Under the pieces are notes generated by a model. It did not search any database and was not told the origin of the DNA. It saw nothing but the letters and a program-made list of their open reading frames with translations. From contig JAHSVC010000031.1 in the NCBI GenBank assembly GCA_021397845.1, positions 3,286,001 to 3,350,000 of the forward strand: a DNA stretch of 64,000 nt, read 5' to 3'. Every line of letters begins with the position of its first letter. Position 1 is the first letter of the stretch. This DNA comes from Areca catechu. Lineage: Eukaryota > Streptophyta > Magnoliopsida > Arecales > Arecaceae. The position numbers were made by a program, and so were the translations under genes. Below, piece after piece: positions 10,701 to 22,732 of this stretch.

Positions 10701-11500
10701 ATGGCTTCTTCACTATCATTATGTTGTATACTTGATACCAATAAATTGACTGGTCCCAATTATGTGGACTGGTTGAGGAACTTAAAAATTGTACTCAGTC
10801 AAGAAAAACTTTCCTACATTCTTGACACCCCTAATTTAGAGCCATTAGGGGAAGATGCTGCTGAGGAAGAAAAGTCCACATTTAAGATGTGGCAAAATGA
10901 CTCCCTTACTGTTAAATGCATCATGCTCGCCTCAATGAGTAATGAACTTCAGAGATAGCATGATGGCATGGACACTCAATCCATTTTGCTCAACTTAAAA
11001 GAGCTTTATGGAGAACATAGTTGGACTGCTAGATATGAGATATCTAAGCAGTTGTTCCGTGCCAGGATGACAGAAGGAACATCTGTACAAGACCATGTGC
11101 TAATGGTTATTGACCTGATCACTCGATTAGGTCAATTAGGTTTTATGATGGATGGAGGAGTTGAACCAGGATATATCCTGCAATCACTTCCATATCATTT
11201 TTCTCAGTTTGTTTCTAAATTATCATATGAACAAATTGAATTTCACTACTTAAGTTGCTGAATTGCTCAAGCCAGCGAGCCCATATCAAGAAGACAAGCC
11301 CTCTTTTTCTTTTGGATGGGATCTCAAAGAAAAGGTCGGCAAAAATGGTTCAAAAAGGAGCAGGAACCCCTAAAGGTGCATCATAAGAAGAATAAGGGAA
11401 TAAAGCCTCTCAACATCAACTGTTTTCACTAACGGCAAAGCAGTCATTGGAACAGGAATTGCAAGGCTTACCTTGCAAGTGTGAAGACTGGGCTAGTGAT
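10701..11500 (+). pseudogene. gag: Element C gag (broken)
   Basis: It starts MASSLSLCCILDTNKLTGPN at 10701, the same start as H's gag at 35242. A stop at 10956-10958 interrupts, and the frame resumes at 10968-11261 (LNLKELYGEHSWTARYEISK). The nucleocapsid knuckle at about 11421-11462 (CFH...HWNRNC) has lost its second Cys to a stop with local indels. The Lys-rich linker lies between. It is related to the UBN2-type gag of plant copia. Confidence 0.8.
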
Positions 11501-11900
11501 GCCCAAAAGGTAATATATGAGATACATGCAATTTGTCATTAGATTCTTCTAATTCAAACTCTTGGATATTGGATACCGCTTGTGGTCACCATATCTGCAA
11601 ATCATTGCAGGGGCTGCAGAACATTAGAGTTTTGAAGGAAGGAGACTTCGAGCTCTACAGTGCTGGAGGAGATTCCATCCAAGCAGAAGCTGTAGGGACT
11701 TATATATTGAAGCTACCTTCTGGGAAGATCTTAGAGCTAAAAGACTGTTATTATATGCCTAAGATCATTAGAAACATTGTATCTATACCCTTGTTATTAA
11801 ATAAGGGTATGTACTAAATGTAACGAGCAATGGTTGCTCGATTCTTTTTTCTAATGAAATTATTTATTTTGGCATTTTCAATAATGGTTTATTGACTCTA
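11501..11900 (+). pseudogene. pol: Element C protease region
   Basis: The open stretch 11533-11817 carries WILDTACGHHICKSLQGLQ with the catalytic Asp at 11572, followed by the LPSGKILELKDCYYMP segment typical of this copia group. The third residue of the active-site triplet is Ala (D-T-A) rather than the usual Gly. B and H have the same D-T-A. The frame then stops before GAG-pre-integrase. Confidence 0.75.
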
Positions 11901-12869
11901 TCTCAGAATGACAAAATTCTTCACATTGATAAGAAACGAAAAGGAGATGAAATAAATTATACTTTACTTTGGCATTGTCGACTTGGTCATATTAGTGAGA
12001 CAAGAATTAACAAGTTATATAAAGAAAAATTCTTTGATCCTTATGATTATGAATCATTAGGAACTTGTGAATCATGTCTTATGGAAAAATGACCAAGACT
12101 TCATTTAGTGGACATGGAGAAAGGACAAATGAGTTGCTGGGACTAGTACATACAGATGTTTGTGGTCCTATGACAACTCATGCTAAAGGAGGATACTCTT
12201 ATTTTATAACGTTCACTGATGATTTATCAAGGTTCGGATATATATATCTTATGAAACATAAATCCAAAGCCTTTGATAAATTCAAAGAGTATCAAAGTAT
12301 GGTTGAGAAACAAACAGGAAAAAGTATTAAATTCTTCGATCAGATCGAGGGGGTGAATACTTATCCATGGAATTTCTTGACTATCTTAAAGATAAAGGGA
12401 TTCTCTCTGAATGGACTCCTCCTTATACACCTCAATTAAATGGTGTAGCTGAAAGGAGGAATCGTACTTTATTGGATATGGTACAATCCATGATGTGTTT
12501 CACAAATCTACCTATTTTTTTTTGGGTTATGCTCTGGAAACCGCAGCTTACATTTTGAACAGAGTACAATCTAAGTCTGTCTCTAGCACTCCTTATGAAA
12601 TATGGAGAGGAAGAAACCCAATATTAAGTATCTTAAGATATGGGGATGTCCAGCATATGTCGAAAGAAATTTTGGACATAAGTTGGATGCTAGAGCATAA
12701 GTGTTTATTTATTGGATATCCTAGAGATAGTATAGGATATCTATTCTACCACCCTACTGAACAAAAGGTATTTGTTAGTAGGCACACCACTTTTATGGAG
12801 AAAGAATTTATCCTACAAAAGGGCAGTGGGAGAAATATGAACTTAAAGAAGTTCAAAATAAACAAATAG
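11892..12869 (+). pseudogene. pol: Element C GAG-pre-integrase and integrase (broken)
   Basis: 11892-12092 is GAG-pre-integrase with LLWHCRLGHISETRINKLYK and CESC. 12074-12439 holds the integrase core start with HTDVCGPM (first catalytic Asp) and FITFTDDLSRFGYIYL. The second catalytic region at about 12335-12370 is damaged. 12367-12558 holds LNGVAERRNRTLLDM with the catalytic Glu. 12495-12869 is the C-terminal part. At least four frame changes separate the pieces. Confidence 0.8.
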
Positions 12870-12943
12870 ACACATCTCAACCAATAGAACACATAGTTAG
12901 GGTAGAACTAGAACACACAACTCCTCTCCGTAAGTCTAATAGA

Positions 12944-13810
12944 GTGCGACAAGCACTTGAGAGGTATGGGTTCATTATTGAGAATAATGAAGCCCAAATC
13001 ATTCAAAATGATGAACCTCTGACTTATACGGAAGCTGTCATGAGTAGGGACTCAGACAGATGGCAAGATGCCATGAATTCCGAAATGGACTCCATGTATG
13101 TCAACCAAGTATGGACTTTGGTTGATGCACCAGAGGGTGTTAACCCTATTGGGTGCAAATGGGTCTATAAGAAAAAGATTGGAGCAGATGGCCAAGTCGA
13201 AACTATAAAGCCAGATTAGTGGCTAAAGGTTTCAAACAAAAATAGGGTATTGATTATGATGAAACATTCTCCCCTGTTGCCATGCTCAATTTATTCGGAT
13301 CATGCTGCTATAGTAGCATACCATGATTATGAGATTTGGTAGATGGATGTAAAAACAGCCTTCCTCAATGGTTTCCTTGAGGAGGAAGTTTACATGTCAT
13401 AGCCAGAAGGTTTTGTCTCAAGAGACAAACCTAATCAGGTGTGTAAGCTTAAGAAATCCATTTATGGATTGAAGCAAGCTTCAAGGAGTTGGAACATCCA
13501 TTTTGATATAACAATCAAAGAGTTTGGTTTCATCAAAAATGTGGATGAGCCTTGTGTATATAAAAAGACTAGTGGGAGTACCATAGTCTTCCTGGTTCTG
13601 TATATAGATACATACTTCTCATTGGGAATGATATCCCAATATTACAATCAGTCAAAATTTGGCTATATAGTAAGTTTTCTATGAAAGACTTGGGAGAAGC
13701 ATCCTATATACTTGGTATTAAAATCTATAGAGATAGATCCAAGAGGATGCTAGGCTTATCCCAATCTAGGTACATTGACTTAGTGCTAAAAAGGTTCAGC
13801 ATGGATGGGT
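12944..13810 (+). pseudogene. pol: Element C reverse transcriptase (broken)
   Basis: 12944-13219 holds the RT N-terminal part (VNPIGCKWVYKKKIG). A stop in what is normally QMDVKTAFLNG follows at about 13341 (TAG just before MDVKTAFLNGF), and 13439-13684 holds KSIYGLKQASRSWN. The catalytic motif is destroyed: after TATATAGAT at 13601-13609 one base is missing relative to the intact YVDD codons of H at 38143-38154, shifting the frame inside the active site. Not functional. Confidence 0.85.
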
Positions 13811-14584
13811 AAACGAGGTTACTTACCCATGAGTCAAGGCATACACCTCTTTAAAAGGATGTCTCCAAAGACACCTGAAGAAAGAAATAGAATGAGTTCT
13901 ATACCTTATGCTTCGGCAGTAGGCTCAATAATGTATGCCATGTTATGTACCAGGCCTAATGTGGCATATGTCTTAGGCATAGTCAGTAGGTTTCAAGCTG
14001 ATCCAGGAAAGGATCATTGGAAAGCTGTGAAAAATATTCTTAAGTACTTGAGAAGGACTAAAGATATTTTTCTAATATACGGAGGTTCTGATATTAAACT
14101 AGAAGCGTACTCTAATTCTAGTTTTCAAACAGATCCAGATGATAGCAAATCCATTTCAAGATATGTCTTTACCCTAAATGGTGGGATGGTAAGCTAGAAG
14201 AGTACTAAACAGTAGACTGTAGCTGACTCAACAACAGAGGCAGAATACATAGCTGTTAGTGAAGCCACCAAGGAAGCAGTATGGATGAAGAAGTTCATCA
14301 CTGAGTTGGGCATGGTTCCTGAGATTGAGAATCCAGTACCACTTTATTGTGACAATACTGGAGCTGTTGCTCAAGCTAAGGAACCAAGAGTTCATCATAA
14401 GTCAAAGCACATTCTGAGATGCTTCCATCTCGTTCGAGAGATTATCGAAAGACAAGAAGTCTGCATCAAGCGAGTAGAGACAAAGAACAATATATCATAC
14501 ACATTCACTAAGGCTCTACCACAGCGGGAGTTTGATCACCACCTCGATAGTATGGGGATTAGATATAAGGGTGATTGGCTTTAG
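13805..14584 (+). pseudogene. pol: Element C RNase H (broken)
   Basis: 13805-14197 runs from KRGYLPMSQGIHL into RNase H; the first catalytic Asp is changed (AYSNSSF here, AYSDSSF in H). Two TAG stops at about 14194-14220 replace Trp and Gln codons. 14285-14584 ends the protein with YCDNTGAVAQAKEPR and the C-terminal GDWL, followed by TAG at 14582. H's intact copy (38474-39127) is the close comparison. Confidence 0.85.
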
Positions 14585-14586
14585 TA

Positions 14587-14598
14587 CAAGTGGGAGAC
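14587..14598 (+). promoter_or_regulatory. Element C polypurine tract
   Basis: CAAGTGGGAGAC directly before the 3' LTR start at 14599. Confidence 0.8.
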
Positions 14599-17500
14599 TG
14601 AAAGGATTATGCCTTACAAGCCAATTAAAACTCATAATTTTATTGGGATATCTTGAAAACATCCAAACTTTTGTATTGACAATTATATATATTAAAGGCA
14701 TCTTTTTCATCATACACTGTGTCTTAGATTTATGATATGATGAACCCCTATAGACTAGGGCTATGCTTTTAAGGGTTAAGATGAGATCATACCAGTAAGA
14801 CTTAAAACCTAAAAATCCTAATCTTAAGTATTCCTAGTCAAAGGGACATTGAGTAGGGGATCAATGTTTTCAGAAAGACTAGCATATCCTTTGTATGCTC
14901 ATTAATGAGGGTAATCGATCTTACAATTACTTGTATAGAACACTAATACAAGGACATGGGTGCTCATTAGAGAATGAGTTCACTGAATTAGATCCGACTT
15001 GAAAACATCTAATGGAGTCTTATCTATTTGTCAATAGATTGTTTTCATAGAGGGAGTAGTACATGTAATCCTTTGACCTAAGACTATCATAGTGCCTTGT
15101 ATACATGAACCCATGTTTTGGTTCACACTTATTCATGACATTAAGTCATGTACAGGATGATACTGGATATGGTGAATTGTATATGGAGGTTGTGAGTAGG
15201 TCGAACAAGTAATCGATCAACCCTAGTGATAGGAGATCGCATCCAACTGATTTCGATCAAATAGTGATTCAGGGAAACTTTGATCAAAGTTTGAATATTA
15301 GAAATAGTTTCTAATATTTCATCATTTGAATCATCATTATTAGATTGAGAAACAATTGAATGTGATATTGGATTTGACATGGTTCCATATCCAAAGTCAT
15401 TTTCAGGGTGCAAGCTGATCGAAGGATTGAATTGCACGATAACTTTCATTGAAGGGTATTTTTGGTATTTTTACTAAAATTTCACACCTTCCGGGTAGGC
15501 ATGATATGTTTCTAGATGTCAATCTTTTCTTGTGGTTTTTTATTTAATTAAAGAGTTTAATTAGATCAAGAATTAGAAAGAATTCTAATTGTCAATTGAA
15601 TTAGCTCAATTTGACCTAAATCGGCTAGGTTAAAGCCTAAATCAAATTAGGTCAAATCACACCCAACCCACTGCTGGCTAGATGTGGAACCCAATGGGTT
15701 ACACACAAAGATAATTGATTAAGGATTTAATTGGATTAAACTATGTTTGCAAGATGAACATGATAGCACATGTGCAAACCATTGCACCTTTATTCGAATT
15801 AGGTTCAAATTGGGTTCCGATTTGGGCTAATTTGGTCTAATTAAGGCTAAATCAATTTATGCTCATGTGTTGGGCTAACCTTTGGCTAGTTAACCAAGGG
15901 ATTGGACTTTTAAATCAGCCACATGGCTGGTTTAATTCAGATTGGACTCTATCCTAAATTAAGCGCCTAAAGGTTTGACTGGGTCAAACTATTTCGACAT
16001 AATAGTTACGTTAAAAATTTTATGAAGAGGCGCCATATTAGAAGAGTCCTTTTGCTGTTGAAACATAGTAGAGGACTAGATAAACCATCATCCTTGCCAC
16101 CCCTTGTAGATAAGTCTTTGATATTTTTCATGCGCCATTTCCTATGACCCGTCAAAGCAAGAAAGACAAGGGGTGGACTCTTCCTTCACTCCCCTTGGTG
16201 TTTCATGCCATATGGCATTTGGCATGGATAAAGATGGCCATTTGATGGCTGATGGGTGTCCATGATGCAAGGATATCGTGCAACAGAAATAAAAGGAAGC
16301 AACTCTTCGTAAAGTTTTTTTTATCCGAAGAGTCCTTCTGTTTTAATTCTCTTAAGTTTTGAACGAAGAGAAGTGTTGTCTGGATAAGTGATGCGGCAAG
16401 CATATGATTAATATTTAGATTATGGTTTGTAGAGCAATGAAACCTAATTACACTAGCATTGTACTCATCATAATAAGACTTAAGGATTACAAGAAATGGA
16501 ACTTTTACTTGATTAGACACAATCCAAACTAAGAAGGAAGAGATCTAGATAATAGGGGCTAATGATTGTGGACTTACCGTGATGAGCTTTCCAACCTTTT
16601 TTGATTCATACCTTGAAACTACCATGCTCAGAACTGAAGAACCTTGGATAACAGAGATCAGAACCCTGGACTTGGGCTTCAGCTTGTTGGTTCCTTGTCA
16701 AGGAAGACCCTGCTTGCAACTCGAAAACCTCGAAGGACCCTGCACATAAAGAATAAGAGTTAAGGAAGAAGAAATGCATGTATATGGAAGGGATGGAAAA
16801 TTTGTGAGCAAAGAAAGAGATTTGAGATGGCTTGGCCGACTCCAAGGCCTTCTTCTTGACTTGGGCGTTGGATGCTTAGAGGAGAGAATAGTTTGGTGTG
16901 GAAGAGGGGCTTAGAGACAATCACTCAAAACATAAAACTTCAATTTAACTTCAACTTTCATTAATCTCCAAAAATCAAATCCCCTTTACAATGGGGCATC
17001 CAAGGCTTTTTAATAGCCTTACAAAACTTTTGAAATTTGAAAACTCCCCAAATTGTAGAGGATTACAAGGGAGGTTGGAGGATATGGGGCCTTGTTACAT
17101 GGGATAAGGAGAAATTCATGGAGATTCTCCCCAAATTGGGAGGATTACAAGGGAGGTTGGAGGATATGGGGCCATGTTACATGGGATAAGGAGAAATTCA
17201 TGGAGATTGGCCGGTTTCTTTGAATTTAAAATGCTTGGTCGATCTCCCCTTTAGGCACCCATTTGAAGGTGACGTGGCTGATGATGTGGCATCCCTGGTG
17301 GCTGCTTTGTTGGCATGGTGATGTGGAATTCCAGCTTGGTGGACCAAGGTCTTGATTTGGAAGCTCCAAGTGGTTTGGTGAACCTCAACTTGAAGTAGCT
17401 TGGACTTGATTTAAATAAACCTAATGGAACTCTAATTGAGTTCTTATTTGAACCCAGATTGAGACAGTACATAATTATAGGACTCGATTGGACATAATTA

Positions 17501-18279
17501 CAGGATTCATGAAATTGAAACTAAGTAATTACAGGACTCTTGAAAGTAAATTGCCCTTTACAAGAAATTTAACCTAGTGATCTTTGATCCAAAGTGGAAT
17601 CAGGTTAACCTTATTTGAGTGGGGTTTTATTCTGCTTTTGCTTCTAGTGTCCACACCAATAAGGGACACGTTCTATTGGAAAGGACATGTCTTATGGCAT
17701 GGAAGGGATGTCTTAAAGCATCCCTCAAATTGCTATTTAAGGAGATGGGCGCCCGGGGAATGATGTTCAAAGTTTTATTTTGAAAAACATTTCTTTCCTG
17801 CATTCTCTTTCTTTGTCCTAAAAAATCTCTAGTCAAATTAAGACAAGCCCTTAACTTTGGTTAGGAGAGTCCTATTTGAGTGATCTTACAGGCATTGGAA
17901 AGTGGAAGAAAGATGAGGAAAGAAAGGTTGATAGGAGGAATATCAGTCCAAATAGAGGAGTTTTCTGCCTGAATTAAATTAGGCCTTAGAGGTCTAATTG
18001 AAGGAACCGGTTTTGAAGCGGTGCATTTGTCTTGATCAAAGCCCTGTGTGGATCACCGTTGGAGGGCGAACACTTGGGTGCCTTTGGAGCATATCAGAAA
18101 GACTAGATTAAGGTTTCTACATCGAAATTTGGATTTTTGTGATCGAAGTTTGTTTTTAAACCCTAATTTATATTTTTATGATTTATGTTCTTAATAAGGT
18201 GTTCTTGGGATTAAGGGTTAGGTTATGATTTCATAATATTTTGAAATCCATGCTTCTGCCCTAGTAACCGAACCCATCA
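14599..18279 (+). repeat. Element C 3' LTR, interrupted by a solo LTR
   Basis: Starts TGAAAGGATTATGCC and ends GAACCCATCA, the same ends as the 5' LTR. Without the insertion at 16389-17658 and one TSD copy it is about 2.4 kb, like the 5' LTR. The two LTRs show scattered substitutions and indels, clearly more than H's pair, so C is older than H. Confidence 0.9.
16389..17658 (-). mobile_element. Solo chromovirus LTR in element C 3' LTR (1270 bp)
   Basis: On the plus strand it begins TGATGCGGCA and ends GTGTCCACACCA, the same ends as the two element D LTRs, and it is flanked by the duplication ATAAG (16384-16388 and 17659-17663). Internal landmarks are shared with D (gattaatatt, gatcagaaccctggacttggg, aaggctttttaatagcc, attacaggact). 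It is a related but not identical subfamily. No internal sequence remains, so it is a product of LTR-LTR recombination. A TATA-like CTATTAAAAAG on the minus strand is at 17005-17017. Confidence 0.9.
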
Positions 18280-18284
18280 GCTTC

Positions 18285-19275
18285 AACTTGAATGGGATCA
18301 CCACTCTTGCCAAATAGCTTGAAGTCACCCTTCTTTAAGCTTCTAGGTCTCTATAACACCTGCAATGACTTGCAGATATGAGACCCACATGCAGTATCCA
18401 ATACTCATGTATCAAAAGCTGAAGAACTCAATGACAAGTCTGTTTGTATCATTTATGGACCTTTTGATGCCCACCAGCATCATGCTTCATACTTGCAAGA
18501 TACAACTTGCAATTCTTCTTCCAGTGCCCTTGCTTCCCACAATGATTGCAGCTCCCATCAGTAGAGGGCTTCCTTACCTTCTTCCACTTCTGGAAGCTAC
18601 TCTTAGGGTTCTTTTTTCTCTTCGAACCCTTCCTCATTGCCGGCTTCTTCTTTACATTAACCAGAAGAAGCTGAGCCTTATCATCTTTAAAGTGGCTCTC
18701 TGCTATCTTGAGCATATTCAATATCTTAGGCAATGACGTATTCAGTTTGTTCGTGTGATAATTCATGACAAACTATGACAAGAAAACTGGAGTAACTGTA
18801 GGATCAAGTCTTGATTAAGTTCTCCATCCATCACAACCCTGATTGACCTAATCGAGTAATCAGGTCAATCATCTTGAGGACATGTGCCTGAATAGAAGAG
18901 CACTCACTCATCCGTGCATGGAACAACTACTTCAATGTCTCATATTGAGCAATCCAACTATGCTCTCCATAAAGCTTTTTAAGATTGAGTAATATGGACT
19001 GAGGTTCCATTTCCTTATGTTGCCTCTGCAATCATTGCTCATAGAGGCCAACATGATGCACTTACAGTCATGCTGTCATTTTGCCACATTTTATATATGG
19101 CTCTTTCCTCCTCAGTAGCATCCACTCCTGCTGGATCTAGGTCAGGAGAATCAAGGATATAGGCAATCTTTTGCTGAGCTAATACAATCCTCAGGTTCCT
19201 CAACCAGTCCACATAATTTGGATCGATCAACTTGTTGGCATCCAAGATGCCTCGTAGTGAAAGAGTAAAAGCCAT
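18285..19275 (-). pseudogene. gag: Element B gag and protease start (broken)
   Basis: Minus strand. It starts MAFTLSLRGILDANKLIDPN at 19275 (the same start type as C and H). The frame breaks at about 19039, continues in pieces, and 18449-18766 carries LPKILNMLKIAESHFKDDKA, a Lys-rich linker and the intact zinc knuckle CNHCGKQGHWKKNC. At 18390-18398 the protease triplet D-T-A is seen within DTACGSHIC. Element C then interrupts at 18280; the protease resumes at 6953. Confidence 0.8.
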
Positions 19276-19482
19276 AATGTAAAATCTACATTAAGTAAAG
19301 AACAACTATAAGCAGACAACTCATGATGATATTCATAATTAGACAAGGAGTTTTGCATCTAATTGTGTCTCCCACTATTTTCTTTCGAATACCATAACCC
19401 TCAACTATGGTAAGCGAAAACCCTGCCAGGGCTTTCTTAGTGGGGTTGAGATCCTAATTTCTCATGAATGCCTTGTGTTAAT
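19276..19482 (-). other. Element B leader, gag-proximal part
   Basis: Untranslated sequence between gag and the point where G inserted. It contains the conserved 'aggatctcaaccccactaag' stretch (about 19435-19456, reversed) and the first half of a TTGTG/CACAA hairpin at 19473-19482, which is cut in its loop by element G. Confidence 0.7.
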
Positions 19483-21813
19483 TGAAAGAAAAAGATGCAG
19501 GTGGTTTGACATGATCCTACACTAGGCATGCAAACAGCTACGAAAGCAGAATGGATTTCAAAACATTTTAAAAATCCGTGCAGCAAAAATCTGCTCCGCC
19601 CAAAAACTAATCTAATTCTAGTTGCAAATAGGCATGTATGATGATATAAAATATTTGCAAAATATTTGAATTAAAAATTCTATCCATGCATGATTAAAAA
19701 ATATTTTTTTCATACTTATTCTGGCTGGAATAACTCTGGGATAAAGCTGGAATAGGCTGGAATAGCTGGAATAAAACTATTCCAGCCTTCTTCTTCCTGG
19801 GCTGAAAACAAACTCTATTTTTGGCTTGAAAAATGGCATCGGAACACCACCTTCCGGACCTCCGTTTGCTCTCAAATTTCAGCAGCGGCAACTTGGACAA
19901 GAGGTCTTTGATCTCCAATCGAAAGCTTCAAGAAAATGTTAGCCAAAAATGTAAAAATCCGCCAAAGTCTGCTGCCAGATTTCCTGCAACAGAAAGACAG
20001 CAGACTTCAGCTTTGCGTTAGGAGCAGCTGTAGGTGATTCGGCTCATGTGGCTTGCTCCCAGGAGTAGAAGTATACTCCCTCTAGAGGGGAGACTCGCCG
20101 GGGCTCTCCGATCCCTCTCCACAGGTGGTGCTAGCTGCTGGAAGATGATACACGGTCACAGTGGACTGCAGCAATACTCCTTTGCTGCAGTGCTGGTTTG
20201 AGCACAATATAGAAGAAGGAATTAGCCCTTGTTCCTCTCTCTCACACACCCCAAAACCAGCTTCAAGTGCACTCTAAATGGGAGAATGGATCAAGCTTCA
20301 AAGCCTCTCAAACGGAAGAACACTTGGGGTGTTCTTTCTCTTCTCACGGTGAAAGAACCCGCATTGAAACAGGGGTCTAGCTGGGGTTTAAATAAGGCAA
20401 CAATGAGGAAGAGGAATAGGCTGGGAAATGAAGAGGTCTCGGCTGCATTACACCCATTAAACCATGCAGTAAAATGAGAGTAAAGATGATGGGTGGGGAG
20501 GAGAAAAGGCGCCCATTGGCCTTCAACCGGTGGGATGCATGGTCTTCAATCGGTCTCTTCGTTTCTTCCAGCAACATGTAAACGAAACCATTTACACAGT
20601 GAAATAAAATGCCGGTTCAAAATGGTTCAAGCAAAAAAGGTTCAATCCCATTAAAACCAATGGTGGTTCAATTCAATTGAACCGGTCCGAGCCCAAAAAA
20701 TGGGTTCAATTGGTTCACAACCAGTTGGAGGCCGAAACGAACTCAGAATCAGTTCAAAACTGATTCAGAAAAAACTTGGCGCAGTCCTGGTCAGCCCGGA
20801 ACAATTTTCGGTTGACACAGACAAGGGCAAGATGGGGAAAAGAGTGCTAAAAATAAATACCGTGGCCATAAAATCGAGATGATTCCTAATCGTAATCGGT
20901 ATCCGGATCAGAGAGTAATCCTATGGCAAGTGACCTCATAGGTTCGAACCTAAACGGTAGCACTAGAACAATTCTAGTACCAGCACAGGAAACCATCTAG
21001 CAATGGGTCCCGGCGTCCGGATAGGTCGAAGATGCGGGAGCAAACTATCGAACCTCTGGCATATGGTTACCATATAATTCATCCCTTTGACCTCTAATGC
21101 TCAGGACGACTGAGATTGGGCTGCCAACAAAACAGAGTCAGTCCACTATGTGTCTCAACCTCGCAAGCCCAGTGACTCTTCACTAGGACTACCCCGACCG
21201 AGGATGTGCTAAATTGAGATACTGCGAGACATTCAATCCAAACTGTTAGGACAGGTCAATTCCATCTTGGTCCATCACTGCTCCACAAGTACTTGCCTGT
21301 ACCCAGAAACCTTCCATCACCGATTAAAAATCCGGGTAGTCCGGCACCAAAGCACAGGGAGTTGCTTGCAAGCTACCGTGATGACCTCAGGTCAGAGGGA
21401 CACATATACCCATATCCAATCGTGAGTATCCCTTTGGCAGAAAGGGGCTGCACGGAGTCACGTTCAATAAGATATCATATATCCCATTTGCAGATCACAT
21501 CAGTGTCACCACACTCATTTGGTCAAGAGGACAACCAAACGATGTGAACTACAACAACCTATACTTGATATATTGCCATCCAGTACAATATATCCTTTGT
21601 TGTGAACAGGGTTTAAGGACCACTCGATACATCCTCTCTGTATCAAAGTCAGTGTAGTCCTAAGGACTTCATTACATGGAAAGAATTCATTTCAGGGAAA
21701 TATAAAATATGATGAGCTGCCAAAAATATATTTTATTAATTCAAAGAAAGAGTACAATACTGAGCTCAACTGCCTACAACCCAGGCGATTGGCTTTGGTA
21801 CACAATTCCCACA
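19483..21813 (-). repeat. Element G 3' LTR (2331 bp)
   Basis: Plus-strand start TGAAAGAAAAAGATGCAGG and end CAATTCCCACA; matched along its whole length by 27280-29606. Differences are mostly single-base indels with some substitutions. A minus-strand TATA box (TTATTTAAACC) is at 20386-20398. Frames within it are not conserved between the two copies. Confidence 0.9.
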
Positions 21814-21828
21814 ACTCCCACTTGTACT
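21814..21828 (-). promoter_or_regulatory. Element G polypurine tract
   Basis: The minus strand reads AGTACAAGTGGGAGT directly before the 3' LTR. Confidence 0.8.
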
Positions 21829-22732
21829 AAAGCCAATCAGAAGAGTATCTAATACCCATTTCCCATTTACAATAGTCGAACTCTTTTATTCCGAGGGCTT
21901 TAGTGAAGGGGTCGGCCAGATTTTCTTTTCCATCGATCTTCAGAAGATTGATGTCGCCTCGTTCCATGATCTCTCGTACGAGGTGGTATCGCCGCAGTAT
22001 GTGCTTGGTGCGGTGATGAGCTTTAGGCTCCTTAGCTTGAGCAATGGCTCCAGTGCTGTCACAATACATCGGAACAGGACCATCTAGGGAAGGTGCCACC
22101 CCTAGCTCTCCAAGGAACTTCCGCAACCACACAGCTTCCTTTGCTGCATCTGATGCTGCAATGTATTCTGCTTCGCATACCGAGTCTGCAACAGTTGCAT
22201 GCTTGGAACTTTTCCAGCAGATCGCTCCTCCATTCAGGGTTAATACAAACCCTGACATACTCTTGCTATCATCTCTATCCGACTGGAAACTGTAGTCAGA
22301 GTACCCCACAAGTTTCAAGTCAGGTTCTCCATAAATCAGCCATTGATCTTTAGTATTTCTCAAATACTTAAGGATGGACTTAACCACCTTCCAATGCGCC
22401 TCACTTAGGTCAGACTGGTATCTGCTCACTACTCCTAGTGAGTATGCCACGTCTGGTCTAGTATAAGTCATAGCATACATGATAGAGCCTACTGCAGAAG
22501 TATAAGGTACTCTACTCATGCGCTCTCTTTCCTTAGGAGTTGTCGCACAATCCTTCTTGGAAAGAGTAATTCCAGAACCTATCGGGAGATATCCTTTCTT
22601 GGAATTTTTCATGCTGAACCGTTTTAGCACGGTGTCAATGTACATAGACTGGGACAATCCCAAAAGCTTCTTAGATCTATCTCTATAGATCTTCATACCT
22701 AGTATGTAAGAAGCTTCACCCAAGTCCTTCAT
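21827..22732 (-). CDS. pol: Element G RT C-terminal part and RNase H, 301 codons open
   Basis: An open remnant of the copia polyprotein. It begins MKDLGEASYILGMKIYRDRS (end of RT palm/thumb), continues KKGYLPIGSGITLS and RPDVAYSLGVVSRYQ (connection), then RNase H. Acidic residues expected for catalysis are present: Asp in GYSDYS, Glu in CEAEYIA, Asp in MYCDSTGAI, and Asp in ENLADPFTKAL. It ends GIRYSSDWL next to the PPT. The Met is internal to the original polyprotein, not a true start. Upstream RT is frameshifted at about 22800, so this would not be made as part of an enzyme. Confidence 0.85.
   Translation of the reverse strand: MKDLGEASYILGMKIYRDRSKKLLGLSQSMYIDTVLKRFSMKNSKKGYLPIGSGITLSKKDCATTPKERERMSRVPYTSAVGSIMYAMTYTRPDVAYSLGVVSRYQSDLSEAHWKVVKSILKYLRNTKDQWLIYGEPDLKLVGYSDYSFQSDRDDSKSMSGFVLTLNGGAICWKSSKHATVADSVCEAEYIAASDAAKEAVWLRKFLGELGVAPSLDGPVPMYCDSTGAIAQAKEPKAHHRTKHILRRYHLVREIMERGDINLLKIDGKENLADPFTKALGIKEFDYCKWEMGIRYSSDWL

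Larger units (their letters stand above)
6954..18279 (+). mobile_element. Element C: Ty1-copia retrotransposon with 2.4-kb LTRs, in element B
   Basis: Plus-strand element with 5' LTR 6954-9351, PBS 9353-9364, leader, gag-pol remnant 10701-14581, PPT and 3' LTR 14599-18279. The target duplication GCTTC is present at 6949-6953 and 18280-18284, and removing C joins element B's protease region correctly. The 3' LTR carries a 1270-bp solo LTR. C resembles H and B in gag, pol and leader but has its own LTR family. The body has many stops and indels, including a broken RT catalytic motif, so it is dead. Confidence 0.9.

Noticed and set aside
20229..20882. Short ORFs in the G 3' LTR
   Set aside because: The same positions in the 5' LTR have different frames; LTR non-coding sequence.
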